Shown: positions 7,861 through 16,154 of the stretch, piece after piece
Position numbering within the stretch: the stretch's first letter is position 1
Layout of the letters: each line of letters begins with the position of its first letter
Assembly: GCF_031453555.1 (NCBI RefSeq)
Contig: NZ_JAVIZM010000001.1
Location: 3,417,001 to 3,481,000 of the forward strand
Source of the DNA: Bacillus sp. SLBN-46
Lineage (GTDB): Bacteria; Bacillota; Bacilli; Bacillales; Cytobacillaceae
DNA: 64,000 nt
Direction: 5' to 3'
Program-made: the position numbers and the translations under genes
The notes under the pieces: generated by a model
Told to the model about the DNA's origin: nothing
The model's database searches: none
Seen by the model: the letters and a program-made list of their open reading frames with translations, nothing else

Positions 7861-9826
7861 TTGGCATGACTTTTTTATCGTCGGAAACCCGTTAATACTA
7901 GGTTCACAGATTGCTATTGCACTAACAATGGTAGGTATTCTAGCTGGTGTTACCTATCTAAAAAAATGGAAATGGCTTTGGCGTGAATGGATCACTACGG
8001 TTGACCATAAACGAATTGGTATCATGTACATCCTATCTGGTGTATTAATGTTTTTCCGTGGTGGTGTAGATGGACTATTAATGAAAGCCCAAACCTCACG
8101 ACCTGAAATGCAATTTTTAGACGCACAGCATTATAACGAAATTTTCACCACTCATGGTGTAATTATGATTTTATTCGCGGCAATGCCACTATTAATTGGC
8201 TTAATGAACGTCGTGATTCCGCTGCAGATTGGTGCACGGGACGTAGCATTTCCGCAATTAAATGCGCTTAGCTTCTGGTTATTCTTTAGCGGTGCGATGC
8301 TATTTAACATCTCGTTTGTTATTGGTGGTTCACCAGATGCTGGATGGACAGCCTACTTCCCTCTTGCTGGGAAAGAGTTTACCCCGGGTATCGGTAACAA
8401 CTATTATGCGGTTGCCTTGCAGATTGCCGGGATTGGAACATTGATGACAGGTATTAACTTTATCGTGACAATCTTAAAAATGAGAACAAAAGGTATGAAA
8501 CTAATGAGAATGCCGATGTTCACTTGGACATCATTTGTTGCATCAATCATTATCGTAGCATCCTTCCCAATCTTTACTGTTGCGCTTGCTCTAATGACAT
8601 TTGACCGTATTTTCGGTACCCATTTCTTCACGCTAAGCGGCGGTGGGATGGATATGATGTGGGCCAACTTGTTCTGGCTATGGGGTCATCCTGAGGTGTA
8701 TATTGTTGTACTTCCAGCCTTCGGAATGTTCTCAGAAGTCATCTCTACGTTCTCTCGAAAAATGTTATTTGGTTATAAATCAATGGTCTTTTCCGTTGTA
8801 GGTATTGCTTTCTTAAGTATGCTAGTATGGGTTCACCACTTCTTCACAATGGGTGCTGGACCAGCAGTTAACTCAGTCTTCTCGATTACGACTATGATGA
8901 TTGCCATTCCAACTGGTGTTAAAATGTTTAACTGGTTATTCACGATGCGTAAAGGCCGTATCCAATTTACAACAGCGATGCTTTGGGCACTTGCGTTCAT
9001 TCCTTGCTTTGTAATCGGTGGTGTAACTGGAGTTATGCTTGCAATGGGTGCAGCCGATTATCAATATCACAATACGTTGTTCCTAGTAGCTCACTTCCAC
9101 TATGTATTAATACCTGGTGTTGTGTTTGCCGTATTTGCTGGTCTTTACTACTGGTGGCCAAAAATGTTTGGGCATATGTTAAATGAGAAGCTTGGAAAAA
9201 TCCACTTCTGGTTCTTCGTTATTGGATTTAATTTAACGTTTATGCCAATGTTCTTCCTTGGTCTTAACGGAGCAGTTCGACGCTCATATACCTATTCTGT
9301 TGAATCAGGTTATGCTCCTTTATTCCTATTATCAGCTATCGGTGCAGTTATTTTAGCCATTGGCTTTGGTGCCCTTTGCTATAACATTTATTGGAGTGCT
9401 CGTTATGCAGACCGCAATATCTCTAACGATCCATGGGATGCAAGAACACTTGAATGGGCGACTGCCTCACCTGCTCCATTCTATAACTTTGCAAAGCTTC
9501 CAGAAGTTAAATCACTTGATGCTTTCTGGTATATGAAGAAAAACAATGAAGGTTTATCACTTAAGGATGATGAAATAAAAGAAATTCACATGCCTAGTAA
9601 TTCAGGCCTGCCGTTCTATATGGGCGTTGTTTTTGGCATTACAGGTTTTTTCTTAGTTTTCGAATGGAAGATTGCGGCTCTTGTCGCAACAGTAGGGATG
9701 TTAGCAGGATTAATCATACGATCCTTTGATTATAATGATGGTTTCCATGTTCCAGTCGATGAAATTAAAGCAACTGAAAAAGCATGGCGGAACATCGATA
9801 AAGGGGTGAACAACCATGTCAGCTAA
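7850..9826 (+). CDS. qoxB: Cytochrome aa3-600 quinol oxidase subunit I
   Basis: Catalytic heme-copper subunit, 658 residues, start at 7850 with GGAGGTG upstream. It binds heme a, heme a3 and CuB and pumps protons. Visible signatures include TTHGVIMILF (heme a ligand), WGHPEVYIVVLP (CuB His and cross-linked Tyr), VWVHHFFTMG (two CuB His), and VAHFHYVLIPG (heme ligands). The first membrane segment at the N-terminus and long C-terminus match QoxB rather than CtaD. It overlaps qoxA at its start and qoxC at its end. Confidence 0.97.
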   Translation: MGINWHDFFIVGNPLILGSQIAIALTMVGILAGVTYLKKWKWLWREWITTVDHKRIGIMYILSGVLMFFRGGVDGLLMKAQTSRPEMQFLDAQHYNEIFTTHGVIMILFAAMPLLIGLMNVVIPLQIGARDVAFPQLNALSFWLFFSGAMLFNISFVIGGSPDAGWTAYFPLAGKEFTPGIGNNYYAVALQIAGIGTLMTGINFIVTILKMRTKGMKLMRMPMFTWTSFVASIIIVASFPIFTVALALMTFDRIFGTHFFTLSGGGMDMMWANLFWLWGHPEVYIVVLPAFGMFSEVISTFSRKMLFGYKSMVFSVVGIAFLSMLVWVHHFFTMGAGPAVNSVFSITTMMIAIPTGVKMFNWLFTMRKGRIQFTTAMLWALAFIPCFVIGGVTGVMLAMGAADYQYHNTLFLVAHFHYVLIPGVVFAVFAGLYYWWPKMFGHMLNEKLGKIHFWFFVIGFNLTFMPMFFLGLNGAVRRSYTYSVESGYAPLFLLSAIGAVILAIGFGALCYNIYWSARYADRNISNDPWDARTLEWATASPAPFYNFAKLPEVKSLDAFWYMKKNNEGLSLKDDEIKEIHMPSNSGLPFYMGVVFGITGFFLVFEWKIAALVATVGMLAGLIIRSFDYNDGFHVPVDEIKATEKAWRNIDKGVNNHVS

Positions 9827-10421
9827 TGTGAATACAGCATTACCTCTCGAATATCAAACAGAGCAAAACAGAATGAATATCCTTGGTTTTTGGATTTTCC
9901 TTGGGGCGGAAATTGTCCTCTTTGGAACACTCTTTGCGGTCTTTTCCGTATTAAATACTAGATATGCAGGAGGTCCAACTCCAAAGGACCTCTTTGAGAT
10001 AAAAGATGTCATGGTTGAAACTATCCTATTGTTAACTAGTAGTTTTACCATGGGACTAGCGATTTACGAAATGCGCCGTCATAACCGTAATGGAATGTTA
10101 TTATGGTTTATTATTACGATTTTGCTGGGTGCTGGGTTTGTTTTCATGGAAATCACTGAATTTATTCACTATGTCCATGAAGGAGCAACCATGCAGACTA
10201 GTGCTTTCCTTTCCAGCTTCTTTGTCTTGTTAGGCACGCACGGTCTCCATGTATCCATGGGTATTGGATGGGCTGTCATGGTTATCCTCCAAATCTTACG
10301 TAGAGGCTTAACACCAGTTACAGCAAGAAAGACCTTTATTATCGGCTTATACTGGCACTTCTTGGATGTTGTTTGGATCTTTATCTTTACATTTGTGTAT
10401 TTAGCAAGGATGGTGGGTTAA
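9816..10421 (+). CDS. qoxC: Cytochrome aa3-600 quinol oxidase subunit III
   Basis: 201-residue, five-helix membrane subunit of the Qox complex without redox cofactors, thought to stabilise proton uptake. ILGFWIFLGAEIVLFGTLFA and GTHGLHVSMGI are typical of COX3 family proteins in quinol oxidases, and the C-terminal YWHFLDVVWIFIF block is conserved. The start lies inside the end of qoxB and is preceded by AAGGGGTG, so translation is coupled. Confidence 0.96.
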   Translation: MSANVNTALPLEYQTEQNRMNILGFWIFLGAEIVLFGTLFAVFSVLNTRYAGGPTPKDLFEIKDVMVETILLLTSSFTMGLAIYEMRRHNRNGMLLWFIITILLGAGFVFMEITEFIHYVHEGATMQTSAFLSSFFVLLGTHGLHVSMGIGWAVMVILQILRRGLTPVTARKTFIIGLYWHFLDVVWIFIFTFVYLARMVG

Positions 10422-10715
10422 ATGGCTAAAAATACAAAAGGATTTCCCTTTACACATGTTTTAGGATTTATTTTATCACTTGTGCTCACCTTTGCAGCAC
10501 TTGGTGTAGCACTTAAAACATCATTACCATTTAAAACAATCCTTTGGATTATTGGTTCACTTGCTGTGATCCAAGCCGGACTACAACTGTTCATGTTCAT
10601 GCATATGAACGAAGGTGAAGACGGCAAGTCCAATTTGGTTAACATCGGTTATGCCTTTTTCATTGCAGTCGTAACCGTTGGAGGTTCTATCTGGGTTATG
10701 TCTTTCGGTATGTAA
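10422..10715 (+). CDS. qoxD: Cytochrome aa3-600 quinol oxidase subunit IV
   Basis: 97-residue membrane protein with three helices, the smallest Qox subunit, needed for assembly of the copper site in the homologous bo3 enzymes. THVLGFILSLVLTFAALG and QLFMFMHMNEGEDG are family hallmarks. The ATG follows the qoxC stop directly. A strong hairpin terminator ends the operon. Confidence 0.95.
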   Translation: MAKNTKGFPFTHVLGFILSLVLTFAALGVALKTSLPFKTILWIIGSLAVIQAGLQLFMFMHMNEGEDGKSNLVNIGYAFFIAVVTVGGSIWVMSFGM

Positions 10716-10719
10716 TATC

Positions 10720-10777
10720 AAAAAAGGTGTCAGGCGTTCCATGTGAAATTATCACATGGTGCCTGACACCCTTTTTA
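10720..10777. terminator. Terminator of qoxABCD with repeated GGTGTCAGGC arms
   Basis: AAAAAGGTGTCAGGC and GCCTGACACCCTTTTT form the outer stem, and TCCATGTGA/TCACATGG continues it. The flanking A and T runs make it work in both directions, serving qoxD and the convergent pssA. The word GGTGCCTGACACC recurs inside the molybdenum hydroxylase gene at 21430-21442. Confidence 0.9.
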
Positions 10778-11476
10778 TTTTGTATTATTTTTTCTTTTAG
10801 TACGTACCAATTGATACCCGATAAAGGCAACATATAGAGGAATGGCTACATAGATGAAGTATGGAAAGCGATGCTGTTCTTTTTTAAATACAAGGTAAAT
10901 AGCATAACCAAGAAAAAGTGTAATGATGATTCCGTATTTTGGCAGCGGAATATCCTTTAAACTAGGAATTTTTATCGTACTCACCATTAAATAGCAAAGA
11001 ACGAAAAAAGCAATTGGAAGAATAATTGCAGGCATTTTTCCATGAAACAAAGTTAAGAGTGTTAACAATCCCCCTGCTGCCGTAATCGGAACACCCGTAA
11101 AATATTTTAGAGAGGATTTTACAGCGTTAATATTAAAACGTGCAAGTCGATAGGCACCGAACAATGGGAATAAACCGGCAATGGCCATTCCAGCTACTCC
11201 AAAATTACTGAAATAAGAATAATAGGCCATCATGGCAGGAGCCACGCCAAAGGTGACAATATCCGCCAAAGAGTCAAGCTCTTTGCCTAAATCACTTTCT
11301 ACACGTAACATCCGTGCAATTCGCCCATCCATGCTATCGAGCATCATGCCTATCAATATCAATATGGCTGCATTTTTGTAGTCCCCTTGTGCTGAATACA
11401 TCACCGACAAAAAGCCAAAGAATAAATTTGCAAGGGTAAATAGATTAGGAATACTGTTTCTAATAATATGTATCAC
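10775..11476 (-). CDS. pssA: CDP-diacylglycerol-serine O-phosphatidyltransferase
   Basis: Integral membrane CDP-alcohol phosphatidyltransferase that makes phosphatidylserine, the precursor of phosphatidylethanolamine. The catalytic motif DGx2ARx8Gx3Dx3D is complete at residues about 50-72 (DGRIARMLRVESDLGKELD). With 233 residues and extra C-terminal helices it is longer than the 177-residue B. subtilis PssA. The apparent start is a GTG (GGAGTGATACAT), so the exact N-terminus is uncertain. A PAP2 phosphatase gene lies just upstream in the same direction, but no decarboxylase gene is present. Confidence 0.88.
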   Translation of the reverse strand: MIHIIRNSIPNLFTLANLFFGFLSVMYSAQGDYKNAAILILIGMMLDSMDGRIARMLRVESDLGKELDSLADIVTFGVAPAMMAYYSYFSNFGVAGMAIAGLFPLFGAYRLARFNINAVKSSLKYFTGVPITAAGGLLTLLTLFHGKMPAIILPIAFFVLCYLMVSTIKIPSLKDIPLPKYGIIITLFLGYAIYLVFKKEQHRFPYFIYVAIPLYVAFIGYQLVRTKRKNNTK

Positions 11477-11496
11477 TCCAAAAAAAATTATAAAAT

Positions 11497-12168
11497 TTAA
11501 GCCACTTCTTTTTCTCGCTTATATTTCTTATTATACTTCTTTTCCATATAAAATTGGAAAAACAAAATCGCAGTTGTTAACCAAAAGCCGCTTGCAAAAT
11601 ACCCACCAATAATATCACTTGGATAATGGACTCCCAGATAGATTCGGCTAATCCCAATGGATAGAATCATTCCCACACTCACAAAAATCAATAGCACCCT
11701 TCCCCATCTGTTGGGTATATGTCGCCACAACAGAAAGGATACGACTCCATATACTGTAAAAGCATTCATCGCATGTCCGCTAGGAAAGCTGAATCCCCCG
11801 ACTTCTATTAATCGGTGCAAATTTGGGCGGACTCTGTGGAAAAATTGCTTTAAGAGTTCATTTAAAATGGCCGAACCCATGACCGTACCGATAAATAAGA
11901 TTAGTTCTAAACGATGATGCAATACTTTGTATAGGAAAATTAATAGCACCAAGCTAAGTCCGGTGACAACAGGAGCCGATCCAATCGTGGTAAAAAACTT
12001 CATCGTGCGAGTAAGTCCAATTGACTCCAAACCTTGTATATATTGAATAACATCATGATCAAATTGATTAATCTTTTGGTCGCTAATAAACAATGATATC
12101 AAACTAAAGCCCATTATGGAAATGGCGCTTATGAAAAATGCGATGACAAGTCTTATTTTTAAGCTCAT
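11497..12168 (-). CDS. PAP2 family membrane phosphatase
   Basis: 223-residue membrane phosphatase of the type 2 phosphatidic acid phosphatase family, acting on lipid phosphates such as phosphatidylglycerol phosphate or undecaprenyl pyrophosphate at the outer face of the membrane. All three motifs are visible: KQFFHRVRP, FPSGH, and SRIYLGVHYPSD with the catalytic His. About five or six helices surround them. It is 20 bases upstream of pssA in the same direction, so the pair may be co-transcribed and serve lipid metabolism. The ATG has AAAGGA upstream. Confidence 0.9.
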   Translation of the reverse strand: MSLKIRLVIAFFISAISIMGFSLISLFISDQKINQFDHDVIQYIQGLESIGLTRTMKFFTTIGSAPVVTGLSLVLLIFLYKVLHHRLELILFIGTVMGSAILNELLKQFFHRVRPNLHRLIEVGGFSFPSGHAMNAFTVYGVVSFLLWRHIPNRWGRVLLIFVSVGMILSIGISRIYLGVHYPSDIIGGYFASGFWLTTAILFFQFYMEKKYNKKYKREKEVA

Positions 12169-12260
12169 TATGATAATCCTTTCTATTCTTATCCCATTGT
12201 AGAACTATCTATAAATAACAACACACTAGTTGGAAATTGACGGAGAACATGGGAAGGTAG

Positions 12261-12436
12261 TCTATACGTGACCGAAACTCTTCTCCATCTGGCATTTCGG
12301 GCTCATAGAACCCCTCTACGCGACCGTAACCCTTCTCCGTCAGGCATTTCGGGCTCGTAGAACCCGTCTACGCGACCGAAACCCTTCTCCATCATGCATT
12401 TCGGGCTCGTATAACACGTAAACGTGACCTAACCCC
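12261..12436. repeat. Tandem intergenic repeat, 52-54 bp unit, about 3.3 copies
   Basis: Units begin TCTATACGTGACCG at 12261, TCTACGCGACCG at 12315 and TCTACGCGACCG at 12367, with a partial fourth from 12419. Each holds CTTCTCC and GCATTTCGGGCTC, and the first two full copies end in AGAACCC. Copies are about 85-90% alike. It lies between the PAP2 gene start and the TerC gene end and has no open reading frame of interest. The rest of the 12169-12567 gap is plain AT-rich sequence. Confidence 0.85.
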
Positions 12437-12541
12437 CTCATCCTGTAATGAGATTAGGCATATAGATATTTTTTGCCTAAGGGACTTTCCATTAATATTT
12501 CTTCCCTCAGAATTAGTATGTCAAATAATCATAGTAAAATG

Positions 12542-12563
12542 AAAACTCGCCAATTGGCGAGTC
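12542..12563 (-). terminator. Terminator of the TerC gene
   Basis: On the minus strand ACTCGCCAATTGGCGAGT is a perfect palindrome followed by TTTTC, just after the stop codon. Confidence 0.75.
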
Positions 12564-12567
12564 TTCT

Positions 12568-13353
12568 TTATAACGCCTTGGCTTTATGCACGGTCTCTTC
12601 AGCTTTATCTTTAGAAAACAGAAAACCTGCCACAGCAATACCGACTAATACAACATAAAACGTGACTTTCCATTCAGTCGAATGAGCAAATTCCTCATTT
12701 AATATAGCTAATGACGGGTGCGAAAGTGTGTAGACAGCTAGTTTTACCCCTACCCAGCCTACGATTGTAAAGGCAGCGATTTCTAACCCCGGCTTTTTTT
12801 CGAGAAGCTTCACAAAGAGATTGGCTGCAAAACGCATAATGATCAGGCCAATAATACCACCTGCAAAAATAACTAAAAACTTACCACCATCCAGTCCACC
12901 AATATTAGGTAACGGAGTATCTGGAAGAACAACAGCCATTGCTACAGCTGCAAGGATGGAGTCTACTGCAAAGGCGATATCAGCTAATTCCACCTTAAAC
13001 ACCGTACTCCAGAATCCCCCCACTTTTTTACTCTCATTCTTGTCCTTCGTTTCTTCTGCTTTTCCCTTAATTACCTTACGGAAAACATGATTACCTGCCA
13101 TAAATAATAAATAAAGTGCTCCAATCGCTTGGACCTGCCATACATCTACAAGGTATGAAATGACAAATAACGAGGCAAAGCGGAATACAAAGGCGCCAGC
13201 TAAACCATAAAATAAAGCTTTTTTCCGCTCTTCTTCAGGAAGGTGCTTAACCATAATTGCCAGCACTAGCGCATTGTCTGCTGCTAAAAGGCCTTCAAGC
13301 GCAATGAGAATAAGCAATACCCAGCCATACTCGAGTAATAGAGATACATCCAT
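12568..13353 (-). CDS. TerC family manganese exporter (MeeY/YkoY type)
   Basis: 261-residue membrane protein with about seven to eight helices. The family's acidic intramembrane residues are visible in EGLLAADNALVLA and ELADIAFAVDSI. Known: B. subtilis TerC proteins YceF (MeeF) and YkoY (MeeY) export Mn(II), loading exoenzymes and relieving manganese stress. The gene sits behind a yybP-ykoY manganese riboswitch, as ykoY does, which supports the MeeY assignment. The ATG follows GAGGAGG. It is a single-gene unit closed by a terminator. Confidence 0.9.
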   Translation of the reverse strand: MDVSLLLEYGWVLLILIALEGLLAADNALVLAIMVKHLPEEERKKALFYGLAGAFVFRFASLFVISYLVDVWQVQAIGALYLLFMAGNHVFRKVIKGKAEETKDKNESKKVGGFWSTVFKVELADIAFAVDSILAAVAMAVVLPDTPLPNIGGLDGGKFLVIFAGGIIGLIIMRFAANLFVKLLEKKPGLEIAAFTIVGWVGVKLAVYTLSHPSLAILNEEFAHSTEWKVTFYVVLVGIAVAGFLFSKDKAEETVHKAKAL

Positions 13354-13407
13354 GAAAATTCCTCCTCTAAAAGGTATGTTTTTTCTAAAATACTCCCTAA
13401 CGCCAAA

Positions 13408-13442
13408 TAAAAAGGCCTTTACCGCTTACCAGTAAAGGCCTT
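13408..13442 (-). terminator. Second leader terminator of the manganese-responsive TerC gene
   Basis: AAGGCCTTTAC pairs with GTAAAGGCCTT and a T-rich stretch follows. The hairpin copies the pattern of the first leader terminator (AAGACCTTTAC/GTAAAGGTCTT), as if duplicated. Confidence 0.8.
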
Positions 13443-13453
13443 AAAAAAAACAG

Positions 13454-13484
13454 AAAAAGACCTTTACCGTAAAGTAAAGGTCTT
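13454..13484 (-). terminator. First leader terminator, riboswitch expression platform
   Basis: AGACCTTTAC pairs with GTAAAGGTCT and TTTTT follows. Its 5' strand contains the CCTTT that also closes the aptamer P1 helix, so the two structures exclude each other. Confidence 0.85.
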
Positions 13485-13569
13485 GCTAACAACGTCCATG
13501 TTGCCAATAAAGCCGGAGAAACATGTTTCTCGAAATGACGACTTTATTGTAGCAGCTACTCCCCTTTAA
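13476..13569 (-). promoter_or_regulatory. yybP-ykoY manganese riboswitch aptamer
   Basis: On the minus strand the leader reads AAAGGGGAGTAGC, then GTCGTCATTTCGAG, CTCCGGCTTTATTGG, and GTTAGCAAGACCTTTAC. These are the conserved blocks of the yybP-ykoY class, known to sense Mn(II) and to act as an on-switch. P1 would pair AAAGG at the 5' end with CCTTT at 13476-13480, which frees the gene from the first terminator. It precedes a TerC exporter gene, the expected target. Confidence 0.9.
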
Positions 13570-13636
13570 AAAGGAAATATTTTATTACTAATAATATATT
13601 AAACTTTCAATAAAATGTCAATGGTTTCTAGAAAGA

Positions 13637-14281
13637 TTAATACAGTCTTTGCTCATACCCTTCGTGAAGGCTTGCTTCCACTTCATCCACGGTTATACCC
13701 TTGATATTGGTGTGATCAGCTAAAATTTTTGCAGCTCTTGGTAAAGATTTCTTATCCAACCAACTCTCTGGTTTCCAGAGGCCAGAACGGATTAAGGCTT
13801 TCGCGCAGTGAATAAAGCACTCCTCTACCTCAACCCCAATTCCCACTAAAGGCGCCTTCCCGTTAACCGCCATTTTTTCTAATAAATCCTCATCTGTGAC
13901 GATACAAGCTTTCCCATTTACACGAAGTGTTTCTCCAAGACCTGGGATCAAAAATTGCAGTCCGACAAAAGGATTTTCAAGAATATTATTCATGGAATCC
14001 ACTCGTTTGTTTCCTGGTCTTTCAGGTATGATAAGTTGCTTATCATTTAACACCAATACAAAACCTGGCTGGTCTCCTCGCGGTGAAACATCACAATGTC
14101 CACTTTTATTAGCAGTGGACATAACTAAAAATGGTGACATGCTAATAAAATTCTTGCAATGAATATCTAAATGATTAATCACCTTTTTTTGTGCTCTTTC
14201 ACTAGGAGTCCCCATCAGATTTCGAAGTTCGTCTTTTGTTGTAATCTTATTTTTAAAGCTTAGAGTTTCCTGCATCAACAT
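13637..14281 (-). CDS. Pyridoxamine-phosphate-oxidase-like FMN-binding protein
   Basis: 214-residue protein of the split-barrel flavin-binding superfamily, similar to the MSMEG_1061 group. The barrel pattern is seen in SMSPFLVMSTANKSGHCDVSPRGDQPGFV and RPGNKRVDSMNNILENPFVGL, where RPGNKR is typical of FMN phosphate contact. It probably uses FMN or F420-like cofactors for an unknown reduction and is not the vitamin B6 enzyme itself. The ATG at 14281 has GAGGATG. The M32 peptidase gene lies 8 bases upstream in the same direction, so the two form an operon. Confidence 0.82.
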   Translation of the reverse strand: MLMQETLSFKNKITTKDELRNLMGTPSERAQKKVINHLDIHCKNFISMSPFLVMSTANKSGHCDVSPRGDQPGFVLVLNDKQLIIPERPGNKRVDSMNNILENPFVGLQFLIPGLGETLRVNGKACIVTDEDLLEKMAVNGKAPLVGIGVEVEECFIHCAKALIRSGLWKPESWLDKKSLPRAAKILADHTNIKGITVDEVEASLHEGYEQRLY

Positions 14282-14289
14282 TTCATCCT

Positions 14290-15822
14290 CTATAGTTCGT
14301 ATACTTCCGTATATTTCTTCTCTAAATACTCCACAAGATAATCTGCGTTTAATTCTTCACCTGTTACTCTTACAATTAACTCATTTGGCGTATAAAGCTT
14401 ACCGTACTGATGAATCTTTTCCTTTAACCATTCCTGAATTAAATCAAACCGTCCGTTTTCAATATGGTTATTAAACTCCGGTAATTCGTTTTGAATGGTA
14501 CGAAGGATTTGGGCAGCATAGAGATTACCTAATGAATAGGACGGGAAGTAACCAATTCCACCGAAGGACCAATGGACATCTTGAAGAACGCCCTCTGTAT
14601 TCGTATTAGGTGTAACACCAAGGTAATCCTGCATTTTTTGGTTCCAAATATCCGGAAGATCTTTCACTTCAATTTCACCGCCTATTAAGGCCTTTTCGAT
14701 TTCATAACGAAGCATGATGTGAAGATTATAGGTTAATTCGTCTGCTTCCACACGGATAAATGATGGCTGCACTGTATTAACTGCACGATAGAAATCTTCA
14801 ACCGAAACATTTTCCAATTGGTTTGGAAAATACTCTTGAAGCTTTGGATAAAAATACTTCCAGAATTCCTTACTGCGTCCAATCATATTTTCTAAGAATC
14901 GAGATTGTGATTCATGAATACCAAAGGATGCGCCGCTTTGAAGGACCGACTCCTCGAAAGCTGGGTTAACATGTTGTTCATAAATTCCATGACCTGCCTC
15001 ATGAATCGTCCCAAATAAAGCGGAACGGACATTCTTTTCTAAATAACGGGTGGTTAAACGTACATCCCCGGTATTAACGGTTTGTGCAAATGGATGAACC
15101 GTTTCGTCCAGTCGCCCTGCATTCATGTCAAAACCAATAATCGGTAAAATAAACCGATTAAATTTTTTTTGTTTTTCTATTTCAAAAGATTGATCGAAAA
15201 TTTCGACTTTGGTTGGTTTTCCATTTTTCTTAATGCGTTCTAATAGATTTACACTAGATTCTCTTAGCTTAGCGAATAATGGATCTAGTTTTTTCACAGT
15301 TAATCCTGGCTCAAACTCATCCAACAATGCATCGTATGGATGCTCCTCATAGCCATAAATTTCAGCGAACTTTCGCTTATATTCTACTATTTTCTCTAGT
15401 GAAGGAAGGTAACGGGCAAAATCATTGTTTTCCCGAGCTTCTTCCCAGGCATCATTCGCTTGGGCTGTAAGTATGCTATATTCTTGAAAAAGGTCAGCTG
15501 GTATACTTTTAGATTTTTGATAATACTCTTTGTATTCTCGTACTTTCGCTTTTGTCATTTCGTCTAATCCCTCAGTTTTTTCAGTAGACGATAATGTCTC
15601 TAACAGGTCACCCATTTCTTGTGAGACCGAAAGCTTAAATACTTCCGTTCTAAGGGTTCCTGCTGCTTTAGCAAACACATTTCTCCCTTTTTTCGGAGCC
15701 ATCACCTTTTGATCCCAATCTGCCAATCCTATAATACTTGAAAAATGAGTAATCTTTTCATCTAGCGCTTTGAACTGCTCCAACGCTTTTTCTACTGTTG
15801 GATCCATTACTTTTTGTTCCAT
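14290..15822 (-). CDS. ypwA: M32 family metallocarboxypeptidase (YpwA-like)
   Basis: 510-residue cytoplasmic zinc carboxypeptidase of family M32 (Taq type), removing C-terminal residues from peptides. The HExxH zinc motif is HEAGHG in the middle of the protein, with the third ligand Glu about 25 residues later (GIHESQSRFLEN). The C-terminal blocks DVHWSFGGIGYFPSYSLGNLYAAQ and EEL..YLEKKY match YpwA. The length fits the family at about 500. The ATG has GAGG upstream. It leads a two-gene operon with the FMN-binding protein. Confidence 0.93.
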   Translation of the reverse strand: MEQKVMDPTVEKALEQFKALDEKITHFSSIIGLADWDQKVMAPKKGRNVFAKAAGTLRTEVFKLSVSQEMGDLLETLSSTEKTEGLDEMTKAKVREYKEYYQKSKSIPADLFQEYSILTAQANDAWEEARENNDFARYLPSLEKIVEYKRKFAEIYGYEEHPYDALLDEFEPGLTVKKLDPLFAKLRESSVNLLERIKKNGKPTKVEIFDQSFEIEKQKKFNRFILPIIGFDMNAGRLDETVHPFAQTVNTGDVRLTTRYLEKNVRSALFGTIHEAGHGIYEQHVNPAFEESVLQSGASFGIHESQSRFLENMIGRSKEFWKYFYPKLQEYFPNQLENVSVEDFYRAVNTVQPSFIRVEADELTYNLHIMLRYEIEKALIGGEIEVKDLPDIWNQKMQDYLGVTPNTNTEGVLQDVHWSFGGIGYFPSYSLGNLYAAQILRTIQNELPEFNNHIENGRFDLIQEWLKEKIHQYGKLYTPNELIVRVTGEELNADYLVEYLEKKYTEVYEL

Positions 15823-16154
15823 TATGTAGACCTCCTCATAGCTCTTTTCTATGTCTATTAAGTATGCTGATGTTGCAACAACATCAAACTTAATTATAAA
15901 TTAAAAATTCAAATTAGGGAAAAAATTAAAAAACAGTTTCATTGACAATTAATTTAAGATCCTCGACTAAATCAGGCATATTTTTTACCTATTGTAGATA
16001 AAAATATGATTCTTACCAATATGTTAATAAAGGGTATTTTTTATAGTATTTGTTATTTTTAGCATTTATTTTCCATTTGTTGTTGTTCCTTCTGAATGGA
16101 TAAGGCATAATAAATACTGACCACAAGCTAGAGTGTAAAAGGATGTGTTACATT
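15823..16154. other. Divergent intergenic region
   Basis: About 330 very AT-rich bases between the M32 peptidase and PBP genes. A perfect TTGACA at 15942 lacks a good -10 at 16-18 bases. No hairpin, repeat or operator stands out. Confidence 0.3.

Noticed and set aside
8404..8667. Antisense reading frames within the qox operon and other genes
   Set aside because: They are shadows of real genes, with no ribosome site and no recognisable domain.
12261..12436. Attachment site or origin-type iterons
   Set aside because: No integrase, replication protein or DnaA boxes are near; the units are too long for iterons.
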